In this document: positions 48,438 to 60,776 of the stretch, piece after piece | How the letters are laid out: each line of letters begins with the position of its first letter | Numbering within the stretch: the first letter of the stretch is position 1 | NCBI GenBank assembly: GCA_946803715.1 | Contig: CAMPET010000174.1 | Coordinates: 27,271 to 91,270 of the forward strand | Length of the DNA stretch: 64,000 nucleotides | DNA from: Beroe ovata | Taxonomy: Eukaryota; Ctenophora; Nuda; Beroida; Beroidae | Direction: 5' to 3' | The notes under the pieces: model-generated | Told to the model about the DNA's origin: nothing | The model's database searches: none | What the model saw: only the letters and a program-made list of their open reading frames with translations | Translations under genes and position numbers: made by a program

Positions 48438-48579
48438 TTACACCTAAATAATTGAAACTCATCATTGAAACTCATAGTATAGGTCAGTATCAAAGTACTG
48501 TAGGGTCGCTGTATTTCAAATCTATAAGCGCCATAGGAAGTTTTTACTATTAGGTATAGTGCGTGATGATTTATTCATA

Positions 48580-49848
48580 TCAAAGCTGGATATCTTCTCC
48601 CGACATGAAGATGAATTGTAATAGTTGTTTGATAAGGTAAAGACGCATAAACGGTATACTTTTTTGATGAAATATTGAACTGCTCAAGCGAGGTCGTACT
48701 AATGTACAATACGCATTAATCAGTGTATAAACTCCACAGTCATACCCGTTCTTTTGTTTGACGGACTTACCATCAATGAATACAAACTCTGATTCTTGAA
48801 GCAGGTTGCTTGACCAGCCCATGGTGTACGCTGAATTTGCATAGCTGTACAGAGCGTTGAGGTGTTTGATGAAAAAGGAGCATCTTTCCCGAAGGGCATG
48901 CTGAGTGAAGATTCCTGAATCATACAAGGTTACAGACTTTTCAACTGGTCGATTAATCAAGACAAGGCAATACCAATGTCCATTTGCATGATCGTTTCCA
49001 AAAGTAAAAACGATGTCCTTAGATAAAGGATCTCCTGCCACTCTAAGGCCTTTTTCTTCATTGTGATCTTGTTCCAAATCATCCACATCCGAGAGCATGG
49101 AGTACTGGATTTGTGCATGGGCATATCTAATGTATGCTGGTATTGACTGAGGAGCATTATACCCAGCCTGTACATAACAATATCTGGCTGTAGATGACAA
49201 ATAATAAACATTGTTTCTTCCATGAACGGTCTCATCATTAATGAACCAACCGTAATGGTCCATCACATCACTGGATAGCCATTTCTGACCTGATGGAGCT
49301 GTACCGAATGGGTCAGGGTCGAGTTCAATTGCTAGCCTATGACGGATCATATCTGATTGCCTTCTACCGTGTTCATTTATGACACGTTCGAAAATGAACA
49401 TCATACCATCCCTGTCCATATTATTGAATTCTTTCCTTATTTGATTTCCGCTGGTACACTGATCCAACAAGTCCAAGATTTTTTGTATACTGGTTTCAGC
49501 ATTGTGGTGAACAGGGATGAAGGTAACATTCCGCACAGAGATGTCATCATGAACATCAATAATCTTGTTACCAGCTGGCTTTGTGGGTGGGTCTACTATC
49601 GTATCCTGAGGCTTAGTATCTTTTGATGGCCTTCCCCGCCCCTTTGGTTGCACTTGCTCCTCACTATTATTTGGCTCCCCCTTGTCTTTTGTTTTTCCAG
49701 CATCCATTACTTTAGGCTTTTTATTAAGCGACCCTTTTGGTCGCCCTCTTTTTCTTTTTTCACCTTTTTCGCGCTCCGTTTCATCAACAGTCCTATCTAA
49801 GTATCTATTGACGCCTGGGCCTTCTTTCGAACACTGGTGATATACCAC
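48580..49848 (-). CDS. AT-hook plus Ulp1-like (C48) cysteine protease ORF of the Helitron
   Basis: A 422-aa frame from ATG, overlapping the last 52 nt of the Rep/helicase frame in another phase. The basic N-terminus has two AT-hook cores (KRKRGRPKGSLNKK and PKGRGRPSKD). The C-terminal half has C48-family catalytic residues: GHWY (His), LYDSG (Asp) and KQKNGYDCGVYT (oxyanion Gln and nucleophile Cys). This fold cleaves SUMO or related isopeptide bonds, or processes polyproteins; the substrate here is unknown. It may be expressed by frameshifting from the helicase frame, by splicing, or from its own ATG. An AATAAA lies a few bases past the stop. A sequencing indel that split one long frame is also possible. 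Confidence 0.7.
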   Translation of the reverse strand: MVYHQCSKEGPGVNRYLDRTVDETEREKGEKRKRGRPKGSLNKKPKVMDAGKTKDKGEPNNSEEQVQPKGRGRPSKDTKPQDTIVDPPTKPAGNKIIDVHDDISVRNVTFIPVHHNAETSIQKILDLLDQCTSGNQIRKEFNNMDRDGMMFIFERVINEHGRRQSDMIRHRLAIELDPDPFGTAPSGQKWLSSDVMDHYGWFINDETVHGRNNVYYLSSTARYCYVQAGYNAPQSIPAYIRYAHAQIQYSMLSDVDDLEQDHNEEKGLRVAGDPLSKDIVFTFGNDHANGHWYCLVLINRPVEKSVTLYDSGIFTQHALRERCSFFIKHLNALYSYANSAYTMGWSSNLLQESEFVFIDGKSVKQKNGYDCGVYTLINAYCTLVRPRLSSSIFHQKSIPFMRLYLIKQLLQFIFMSGEDIQL

Positions 49849-52800
49849 ACTCGTTCAGGTATGTGTTTTGCGTCCTTGATCGATGTTTCTCTATTGTCTA
49901 TCTGGTTAGCTGGGACACTTTTACTACCCAGCCTAACATACTCTATGAGTGCTGCTTTATTGACTATTATTTTCTTTGGGTCAAAATTTATTAAGCGTAA
50001 GCCGTCCAGTGATGTCACTCTAGAGAGTGCCACATAGGCTTGACTTTCGGCGAAAACTTTCTTTCCAAGATCAACCATTACATTGTCGAGTGTTAAGCAT
50101 TGGGACTTGTGTATGGTCATAGAGTAGCAGAGACAAACAGGGAATTGCTCTCGATGGAGGAATGCACCCTCAAACAGTTGTATCTTCCTCCTAACCCTAT
50201 CAATATTGACGGCTTCCTGTACATGGTCGAATTTCACTTTGAGACGCTCCACTATTCCTTCCATGTTTCGATGTAAGCTGACCACCTCGCCCATAGCACC
50301 ATTGAACAGTCCATGTGCAACATCAATGTTCTGGCGCAACATTATTTTAACGCCAACTGCAAGAGGTAACGTCTTCTCAAGCCCACCAGTGTTACGGGGA
50401 TCGTCAAGTTTATTGAGCTTTGCAGCTGCTTCCACAGCGTTCTTTTCTTGACTCTTGGTTCTGCAGTCAATGACATCTTTAGCCATGCACAGCTCGAAGC
50501 CAGGATGTTTTTTCTTCATTATTCCGGTGTTAAACCTCTCAGCCATTTCGCATGTGGGCATGAAGCATACTGGCAAAGGCTTCAACTGGAGATAAGACTC
50601 CATTAATTCACCAAAAATTTCATCTGGCATATTTGCAAGTGATGAGATTGGTATACACCTCTCTGTCAGCAGCTTAATATCCTGCATTGTATGAGTGCCA
50701 ATCCTTACTCTAGACAGTATGTCTTTCCATATATTATTCTCCTCACCAACCTGTCGCTGATTTATGGTGAGCTCGTCATACTCAAAATNCTCTAGACAGC
50801 AAGTCTTTCCATATATTATTCTCTTCACCAACCTGTCGCTGATTTATGGTGAGCTCGTCATACTCAAAATTCCTCCACAGATTCAGAGATATCTTTGCTC
50901 CGCCTGTAACTTTATGGACTAATTTGTCAGTGATTTCAACAAAGGGAGGATCTGAATGTACAGGTGGTAGCTGAAGAAGATCTCCAAATAAAATAACACA
51001 TTTATTTCCAAAGAGACCTTTTAGACTGAAAATCTCGCCCATGCGGAGATGTATAAGGAGAAGCATAATATTGGAAACCATGCTGACCTCGTCAATAATC
51101 ACCAGTTGTAAGTTTTTCATGATTGCTCTCATTTGATCCAATATAGGCTTACTTAGAGCTCGGTACTTGGGGTGTGAACCATGTTCTACTGGTATCCGAA
51201 ATGCAGAATGAAGTGTCTGCCCCTTGATGTTGTCTGCAGCTAGACCAGTGGGTGCTCCGAGAAGGGAATCACAAGACCGACCATGTATATGCTTTTGTAC
51301 ATACATAAACCCCACGAGACACTTTATCAAATAGCTCTTTCCAGTTCCTCCAAACCCTGACACATATAGGAGTATTGGCTCATTTTCTGGACACTCCTTT
51401 GGGCAATCATTACAAATTGTAATACAATTTCCTGATTTATGGTCTAAGATATGACTTACTCTATGTGTTATCTTGTTGTAAACCCTTCTCTGATCTGGAT
51501 TCAGTGTCTCAACCATCGCTTGGAGCTGTTCCTCTGTTTTAATGCTACTTGTGTTATTCTGAGCCTCAAAATCTTTCAAAACATCTGCTATGTGGGCATC
51601 ATCTTCATTTTCTTCATGATCAGTGTCGCTTTTGTTAGCTTGTGAATCATTGGGTACTTGGGCATTTGCCTTCTCCTCCATTTCCTCCATTAGCTTTTTC
51701 ATGGAAACCTTCCGTTCGAATTTCTCCTTCATAAGAGGTAGAGTTTCCAGGAGTCTGAAAAACTCAGCACTGTAGCTCTCACTGGTGCCTTGTATATCGG
51801 CCTCTAACCTCCATGGTTTGAAAAGACATAAAAAACTGTAGAAAAACAGTTCTGGTTTTGCTTTTAAGTCAAAATCAAAGCATTGGATTACTGGAATCTT
51901 CGTTGGGTTCCTTGGTTTGAGGGCCTGAATATCTTCTGTACCATCAGTACTTTTAATGACAATTTTTCCCAGAGACTTTTCCTTGAGACTGCACTTTTCG
52001 TATTTTGATACAAATTCATGTAGGGACATTTGGTCTAGGTGACTTGGTCGGCGGGGATAATAGTCATGGATTAAATCATGGCAGAAGATATCAGTATTAT
52101 TGTCCCCTTGTTTCTCAAGGCAACTCATCTTCTTAAGGCACCGAGAACGAAACTGAGGTTGTGTATTGGGTACAAACTGGAATACTTCACTGATTTGATA
52201 TAATTCACCATTGTTTTGAAGCATCCGGTCTATCACTTCATGTGCGCTCATCTCCCTGTTTCGTAGGCTGTCATATGCGAATTTCGATGACTTCTGGAAA
52301 GCAGAGCCCATATCCTCAGTTATGTAGGGATCAACTGGTGTTTTTTCCGACTTAACACTATACTTTGTTATATAGGTCGGAATGGAGAACGAATTCTCAC
52401 AAATAAACTGGATATCGATGTTTCCTCCCCACATAAAACTTAGATCTGGATTATAGTCATTGATATATTGTTCATCTTTGGCTCGACCAAGATCATAAAG
52501 CCTCTTTTTCATCTTATTTGACTTTCGACCCACAACACAAGACAATACATCGTGTAGCTGAAAAGCATCACTCTGTGGGCGAGGGAAGCCAAATCTACAC
52601 GCATTTGTGAAGCGTCCACCTTTCTTTATTACACGAAGACAGTAATCACGACAACTGTGTTGCTGGCAGTTCATGACTATTTCGTGTAGTTCTGGCTCTG
52701 TGTTAGGATCTGGTATTTTGCAAGAAACATACTTTTGGATGAAGTCTGCCACCTCCTTATCTGAGTTAACACCTATGACAGGAGCATCTTTTACCCACAT

Positions 52801-55800
52801 AATACAGTGGAAATGTACCATGCCACGTCCCTGATACTCATGTCGAATGAAGTGATGAATAACTTTGCCCAGCGGATTCGCTTCTAATATGAACTTTTTG
52901 ATTGCGGCAAACTTAAGGTGCATATAGTTTGAGACGAGTACAGGATCTTTTGCCAACACCTCTGAATCGGTCAGATTATCAACACCTTCCAGATCCTGGT
53001 TATTTTCTCTCACATACTTTATCAAGTCATCCCAATGGTATTCGGCGGGATTAAATGTAATGAACCAAGTGGGAGGGCCAAATTCTTCCATCATTGCTTC
53101 AATCTTGCGCCTAATGGAAATCCAGTATTGTTCTGTCCCTGGTATCTTGTTGACACATCTACTGAGTCTCCTCTCAATGTTAGGGTCATCCTTCTTCAGG
53201 CGATCGATGAAGTCTTTTGTGCCATCAAACTTAAGGCCTTTCACGTTCCTTATAGAGGCATACACTCCCTGATTGATCTTCCGTCTTTCATTTGCTTGCC
53301 CAAGTGAAAAAATGTACTGAATGTTCCTCCTGATATGCCCTCTTTGTGACAGCAAGCGAGCTTTCTCATATTGTAATGGCATCACTGCTCCTCCTCTTTT
53401 TGAGTTTCTTCCCCCGATCCCCCATGGCAATACTTCAGGGAAGCATCGAAGGTCTAAGTCCTCCATTTCTAGGGAAAGGGGACTGCTATCAAGTCTCAGT
53501 AATTGATAGAGGTTCTCCATAAACTCTGGGTTCTGATCAATGTTGTCTAAACCTGTTACAGTGTAGTTTTCGATGAGGTTTTTGAAATCATCCTCTGTCA
53601 AATGATCAATACTAGGCTTTTTGCTAGATGGTTTTGAATTCTTTTGTGCCCNTCCATTTTCACCAGTTTCATTTTCAGAATGTACTTCGTTGTGTGGCTC
53701 ATCATTTTTAAGATCAATCTCATCGTTATCAAGATCAGACTCAATTTCATCCCAGATACTTTGATCCAACTTATGATTGTTATGGGGTAAATCACCTCCT
53801 CCTCCTCTGATGGTTAGTTCATGTATCTTTTCGGACATCTTCCTTTTGCCTGTATCTGTGAGGCACTTGAGACATGATATACAAATGTTCTGATCTTTTG
53901 CAAAATAAAACCATTGTGTATGCTTCATAGCTTCAGAAAAGAATATGTCAGAATCAATGAGACCAAAGTTAAACTTTCCGTTCCCGAGATCATTGTATAA
54001 TTTTGATTTAAGGAGCCTCTTGATCAAAGCTAAAAGATTCTGTGGACCCTTGCGACATTCGAGGTTTTGACATAACAGACCTTTTTTCTGTATAGTCACT
54101 GTTGTTTCTTGAAGCTTCTTTAAGTTGATGACATTATCTCGGAGTGAATTTTTTTGACGAGTACAGAAATCAATGTCATTTTCTTTTACAAGTTCGGGAA
54201 CATAATTCAACAGGCCGCCTTCATTCAAACACTTGGTATAATGGTGTATTATGTTTTCTGAATATTCCCGAAGCCCTCTATTGATCTTCATGTCTCGACG
54301 GTTCAAGCACCATGAATTTTTAAAACACAAGATGCACCCATCTTTGTGCTTTCTTGAAGCTCTGTCCTTCAATTGACTCAATAAAATGAGTTCTTTTTCG
54401 ATCTGATTAACTCTCTTGTCAAGAGTGAGGACCGTTCTCTTCTTTTCACGTTTCTTACTCTGCAGGTAGTCAATTCCTTGGATCATTCGGTCGAGTTTCA
54501 CAAAGCAGTCATCACACAGGGAATTGGCTTCACGTAAACTGTCAACTTTTTCCAAATATTCAGCTTGCCTCTGCATAACAGTGACGACACTCTTGACATA
54601 ATGTTTAAAGTTCTGATTGTTGTCAATTTGTACGACGTCTTTTAATTTCCCTGATGTATTTTCTCTATTTTCAGATAAACATTTGACACAAACATTTTCT
54701 CTGTATTCGCTGGATGAGGAACAGTACTGCCATGTTTCCTCAAGGCGAAGAACAATCTGAATCAAAGAAGCAAGGTCTAGGTATTCATAGTTTATGAGTG
54801 TTACTGAAGTACCAAGTAGTCCACCGAGTTCTGACCGTCTTGAACGAATGCCTTTGTCGCAGGTTTTACACAATCTACCACTGACTAAAATTACTCTGCA
54901 TAACTTGAGTATTCGTTGAATAATAAGGTATTTGAGCCTTTTTCTCAGAGGCATTTTCCTTAGTTCACCAATTTTGTTGCCACTGAGATTGACTGATTTC
55001 TCAAAATGTTTCACAAGGCGAATGTTCTGTTCTTCTCCAGTGCAAGTAATTGAACTATTTCCACCTGAAATGAACCGTTTTCTCTTTTCTAAGCCAGCAC
55101 TGACATCTCGTGTTTTACTCAACTCAGTATCAGGGAGTGATTCATCTGAATCAATCACCATCTTTCTCTCTCGGGGGCCAAATTTGTTCACATCATCCAA
55201 ATCAAAATCGGGGAGCGAATCCTGTGATCCTGCCTCATTTTCGTTACTAATTCCAGTTCCAGTTTCATCCACTAAGTCATCGGTAAGCTGCGTAGCAGCT
55301 CCAACATCGTTGACATTGGTATCTTGTGACATGTTCACATCATCTGTTGGTAGAACATCGATAGGGTTCTCCGGAATAATAACATTGGTATATAAAGGAT
55401 TGTGTTCTTTAAGCCAGACAAGAGCTGCATGAATTTTATCCACTCTGACTATCTTCTGCCATATGGTTCGGTCTTTCTTCGGAATCCCGTGTAACACTAT
55501 GTAGTTGGTAGGATCAACAACTCGGGTAGCCCTTTCCTCAAACAACTCTTTCAAGTTTGCATCTATTGGGGCAGCGATGTGCACAGCAAAACCTTTGAGA
55601 CTAGCCATTCTAGCATTGTATGGGATTTTTGCCCCCATTGGTGACAGTTTCAGTATTGTCTGATACGCCATTGCAAGGTGGATAAACATAGACTCTAATG
55701 GAGACAATTCAGATATGCAGTCTGGTGACGGCCCTGTATCCATACCATTGGCAATGCAGATACGTGGCATTTGATTTTTGTTCAAACTCGACTTGCATGG

Positions 55801-58800
55801 TGTACACACGGTCTGTCCCACCAGCCCATCTGGAAGCGAATTTTCACCACGTATGAGAATTCGTTCATTAGAGTTCAGATAAGTCTTCAAACCAGCCCAT
55901 GCTTCATTTGTCAACTTTGTCCACTTGCTGGCAATGGTGCTCGACTTACTACTGGTTACCAACTTTTCACAAGAAACACATGATTTGGGTCCAGGAAGAT
56001 CTTCCAAAGTCTTATAATAGTTGATAAAATGCTTGCCATACTTTTTCATGAGATGTTCTTTGTTTACTTCTTCATTTGGTCGATTGACTTTAAACACTTG
56101 ACTTGGTTTTTCTGGGGGCATCAAATCACATAATTTGATCAAGTACGAAATATCTGCACAGTAGAGTGCAGTGTCAATATCTGCCACAAGCTCGTTCATA
56201 ATACGCAGCTCGTTCAATAAGGAGTAAATTTTCCTCAGATTTTCGTGATGTGGCAATCGCATTCTTAGAAGTACAAAGTCGCTAGAACAGTTATTTGCAC
56301 CGCTGAAACAATCCTCTGGGTGGTTTCTTCTCACTGTCAATAAAAAATAGGGCCACTGATCTTTATCAGGACATGAATCCAATTGCTGCAGCACAGATCT
56401 CATACTTTTCTTGTTCATGGAAGCACATGTTGATACAAGTGTTTTAATTCGTCCAATTTCTGCTTCTGATGTATTAACACATATTTCCTCTTTGCAAGGG
56501 TTGAAGAGCGGTCCTTCCATGTCATTGGCATCATTTTCCGGACATTTGCCTGGTTCTTTGATAGGATATTCAGCAATGCCATCTTCATAGCTATACTGGG
56601 GAAAGTATGGTTCCCACCCCTTAGCATGAAAATCACGTCCCAAGAGGGCCAACGACTTATTGTCGGCAGATGCCAGCTCAACTTGTGCGATTATCGTCTT
56701 ACTCAATACATTCAACTTGTGCAGTGAAAAGTACATGCACTGGACCCATCTATCGCGTCTTGCTAGTATTGTATTCACCATCTGCTTTGAAGCATAGCTA
56801 ATTTTAAATAAACGGGTCTGTTTTTGTAAAATACTTGAAGGGACAATTCGTCTTAAAACCTCTTCTAAATTCTTAGTATTAAAGAGAGTTTGGTGTATGA
56901 TAGACCGAGCAGCATTTCTGTACGCTAACTTACATCTGTTCTTCAGGAATTTTTGATGCCTGTAGGTAGATAGCGTATTGCTTCCAGGGAGCTTTGGAAG
57001 ATAGATGGACGATTTTGAAGCACTGATCTCTTCTTTGAACAGTTTACTGAGTCCCCGACACCTTTCTGGTATCTGAAATAAATATTTATAAAAGCCCACG
57101 CAACGGTTATAATATATTTAAAAAAGTTGGGAGCACAGATATCACCTGTAACATGAAGCTATGAAGTTATTCCTATTCATAGAGAACCTGTTCATGAATA
57201 TCAGGGAAGGGTCAGTATAGTACCTATGTTTTCGTTATCTAAACCTACCATGTGAGACCGTATCCTATCCATGATAGTAGCTTTGTCCGGATCATCTAGT
57301 TGCTCGGGCACTTCCAGGTCGATGTCAATGTCAGGTGTCTTCTTAATATGAAGTCCACGTTTTCGCAAGGACCTCACATATTGCAGCCGTTTATGCAACC
57401 GACCCCTTTTTGAGTTCAAATACCTGATNGGCACTTCCAGGTCGATGTCAATGTCAGGTGTGTTCTCAATATGAAGTCCACGTTTTCGCAAGGACCTCAC
57501 ATATTGCAGCCGTTTATGCAACCGACCCCTTTTAGATTTCAAATACCTGATTATTTTCATGGCGTAAAACTTCAATATTTATCATCATGAAATCGTTCTA
57601 TCTAACTGCATGATAATATTTTCAAAAGTGGAAACCTGGCCATAACTATAAAATTTGGGGCATGGTTCAGAACATGGTGCACTGCGCGTATTATTTTGAT
57701 AAAAATTAAAGGCCATCTGTATCGTTATACCTTCTCATTGTTCCTTTTCCAACACCACTGCCGACATATCGGGTCCGTCTTTCATTTCCCTTGTAACTGT
57801 TCTCGTATGTAAGTCTTCTACCCTTTCCCTGGTCACTCATTTCGTATTTCTCCTTTCTACTCTTCCCTTGAGGAGTTGTCTCATATACGCGCTGCCTATC
57901 TTTACCTTCAGGAGTCGCCTCGTACATGGACTTCCTTTCTTTACCTTCAGGAGTCGCCTCGTACATGGACTTCCTTTTTTTGCCTTGAGGTGTAGCGTCG
58001 TATGTGGCCTTCCTATCTTTGCCTTGAGGTGTAGCGTCGTACATGGACTTCCTATCTTTGCCTTGAGGTGTAGCGTCGTACATGGACTTCCTTTCTTTGC
58101 CTTGAGGTGTAGCGTCGTACATGGACTTCCTTTCTTTGCCTTGAGGTGTAGCGTCGTACATGGACTTCCTTTCTTTGCCTTCAGGAGTAGCATCGTACTT
58201 TGCTTTTCTCTTTTTCCCCTGCGATGTGTCTTCGTATCTATCCCTCCTTTCCTCGCCCTTCCGAGAGTTGTTGTACTGCCTGTGCTTGTTTTTAACCCTC
58301 ATGTCTCTCTCTTTTTTTACGTCTTCACTTTCTGAAGAAGATTAAAGTATAACGTAAAGCTGTTAAGACAAGAGAGTTTTGCATGGAATGCCACCATAAT
58401 CCACCAATTTGAGTAAATAAACGATTCTGTTATGTCAAAATTAACCATGACTGAAATTCCGAAAAATGTACAATTAGTACCTCAAAGAAGCATTGCCCCA
58501 TATAGTAAGAACGACAATATATTACCTCCAATTGTGATCAATTTGTAAGTCTTCTTCTTTCGCCCGATATTTGCCTTCTTCTTTGCACCACCTTTTATGA
58601 CAATGGGCTTAGCTTCAAGTTCAACGGCACTGTAATGCGATTTATATTAATATTAAGATTCTGTTACATTCGCAGTACTACCTAATTCAGTGATATTTTC
58701 CAGTAAACATTGTACCAGCGAAACAAGCATACCTATAAATTCTCTTTCTCTTACTAGCGCAATATTATCAAAACTCACATCTGTTTAGCATCCTGCATGA

Positions 58801-60426
58801 AGATGATGTCATTGTTCTCCGGGTCGTATGCTATGACTGGACCATGTGGTTTGCCTTTCCCCAGCGTTTCGTCATCATTCTGTTCTCGTTTAATTCGTCG
58901 TTCATGTTTCTTGTGATGACCTAATTACAGTAAACTAGAAAACCCCTTAAGTGGACGTGACAAATAGTTATGAGATGCTATAATAGTTTACTTTTAGAAT
59001 AGGGGTCATTTCAATGTTCATTGTGATGAAATAGGTATGCAAGATGAACCATTGAACCAAGTTACGCTTTCACTAACCTTGAAGGATAACAGATATTTTC
59101 TCCAACGCTTTATGAACTTCAGCTCCATATCCCGTGACTTCTACTGACCGCATCTTCGTATTAGAACTTCCCGTTTTGATAATACAGATTGATGCTCCTG
59201 ATTCACTCATCATCTGGCGTATCGTCATTCCTCCCTGCATGAAGTAGGTAATGGTATGCGATTGCTCAACTGCAAATACGTTAGCCATGATTTCAAGTTT
59301 CAACAGTAAAATTCGAAACAAATTGCACACCTTGCCGATGATCAGTCCACAAAGCGCGGCTGGTATATCATATCGTCTTGTCTGGATCTGAGCTTTCTTC
59401 TGAAACTTAGCTTTACAGCTCCCTGTGATGTTGTGTGTTTCCATCGACCCCAGCAGAACAGTTCCTGGTTTTGTAAGAGACCCAACTGTATTTGCTGTTG
59501 TTGCAACTGCCACATCAGGTTGGTAAAACTTCGACAAGTGCCATGACTCATAGTAATCAATGGCTGGCCGAGTATTAAGGTGATTCAAAATGAGCTGCCT
59601 GAGTAAGCTTGCCTCCCGCGCCTTAGGGTGGAGCCCGTCGGCTTTGAACAGTTCTCGCTTCACCTCACCGTTGTTCTTGACAAAACGGTCATAGAGTCTG
59701 ACAACTCTTCCCGGGAACGCCTTGTGGAGGAGGTTGTTGAGCTTAACAGCATGATCATTGGGTTCCAGGAGTGATGGCACATCATTACGTGTCCATTTTC
59801 TCCTCGGTAAAACCTCGCAGACGTCTATTTCGGCCTCAGGGTTCAGACACTGCAATGCAGCCATGAGCCCATGAACATCGGTTGTGACCTCATCCTCGTC
59901 GTTGAAGCCAATGTCATTGGCTCCAACGAGGATCACGATGTTGTCCCATGACCCTGTGTACTGCTCCCTGTTCTTCCTCACCTACAAGTACAATTGATGC
60001 AGTTGATTACTATATTACTTGTAACAAGCTATCACAATTTTAGGTAACACATGATATTTGATAATCAAATTTCCATTCCACTTCTTTAGAATCATAGCCG
60101 ATCTGGAAACCGTAATTTTGAATAACAATTCTGGGTAACGAACCTTTGAGAGAAGTCTGTGGGCGTTGATTCCAGGATGAGTATACACTTTTCCAAGCGC
60201 AATTCCTTTAGTGATGGAATCACCAATTAACATCACCTGAAATGCGATATACCTTTAACACCCGCATGATATACGTCATACAGTGCGACATTTACGACAA
60301 TCAATGGTTTAATCTCATACCTACTCTAATAATAATACAATTTCTTGCTAGACGATATTTTAAACTTCAACTCACCGATTCGCACAATCCCGATATAGTC
60401 CTAGTTTTTCGAATACTTGGGAACAT
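49797..60426 (-). CDS. Helitron Rep/helicase fused to SGNH hydrolase and KH domain (spliced polyprotein)
   Basis: Rolling-circle transposase gene. Exons: 60426-60376, 60236-60144, 59981-59331, 59234-59078, 58920-58779, 58629-58526, 58331-57731, 57546-57249, 57072-49797; all phases agree, giving about 3,100 aa. In order: SGNH/GDSL hydrolase (IGDSITKG, VGANDIGF, DGLHP supply Ser, Asn, Asp-His); KH domain (LIIGK|GGMTIRQM, the GXXG loop split by a 96-bp intron); basic linker; tandem ATPQGKERKSMYD repeats; a roughly 1,100-aa region with many CxxC pairs; Helitron N domain; Rep HUH (QGRGMVHFHCIMW) with paired tyrosines (TYITKY); PIF1 helicase (GFGGTGKS, VIIDEVS, FGDLLQLPPV, AYVALSRVTSL). The HKSQG motif reads HKSQC. 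Ns at 50789, 53652 and 57429 interrupt it, two beside local duplications. The fusion of the N-terminal exons is predicted, not proven. Confidence 0.72.
50711..50869. repeat. 81-bp direct duplication around a single-N join
   Basis: 50711-50788 repeats as 50792-50869 with about three differences, on either side of the N at 50789, inside the helicase coding region. The frame breaks only here. This pattern fits two overlapping contig ends, or two alleles, abutted and not merged. Confidence 0.8.
57307..57549. repeat. 122-bp direct duplication around a single-N join
   Basis: 57307-57428 recurs as 57430-57549, separated by the N at 57429. The copies differ by a handful of bases (encoding HIKK versus HIEN). 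It duplicates almost all of one exon including its acceptor, so exon 57249-57546 is probably about 41 codons shorter in reality. Confidence 0.8.
57880..58230 (-). repeat. 39-bp coding tandem repeat (ATPQGKERKSMYD)
   Basis: About nine in-frame 13-residue repeats in the Helitron polyprotein, rich in Lys, Arg and Gln. Central copies are nearly identical at the DNA level while the flanks diverge, indicating recent expansion. Similar short basic repeats precede the Rep domain in other Helitron proteins; nucleic-acid binding is inferred from charge. Confidence 0.85.
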
Positions 60427-60776
60427 GATTGATCTATAATACAGATATAATTGATTATCGATATGATAATTTGATGAAACTGTTAAGGTTCTTATTCGTC
60501 TTCCTGTCAGGTTGTCAAAGTCAATGTAATAAATCCGCATAAAATTGGGAAAATGTGAATAATATACATATATTATTAACACGAACTGCTAGTAGTAAAC
60601 ATAATGTAGTATAACTATAACGACCCAATAATTTTGTTATGGGGTAACAATAACCCCCTGAAAGTCTGGTTAATTGAAACTGTAAAATGTACCGAATATT
60701 GCAGGTATTGATTAGCTGTTTTTATAACGTCTATGATCTATCGCGTCCATTTGACCTGATTTCTAGGATAAGTAAG

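Noticed and set aside
48130-48579. Helitron 3' terminus (hairpin plus CTRR)
   Set aside because: I looked for the expected terminal motif past the protease stop and could not identify a convincing one; the tandem duplication here is not a Helitron end.
57837-58335. Alternative-frame ORFs over the 39-bp repeat (both strands)
   Set aside because: Repeats with a unit divisible by three leave several frames open. Only the frame with the ATPQGKERKSMYD repeat joins in phase with flanking exons.
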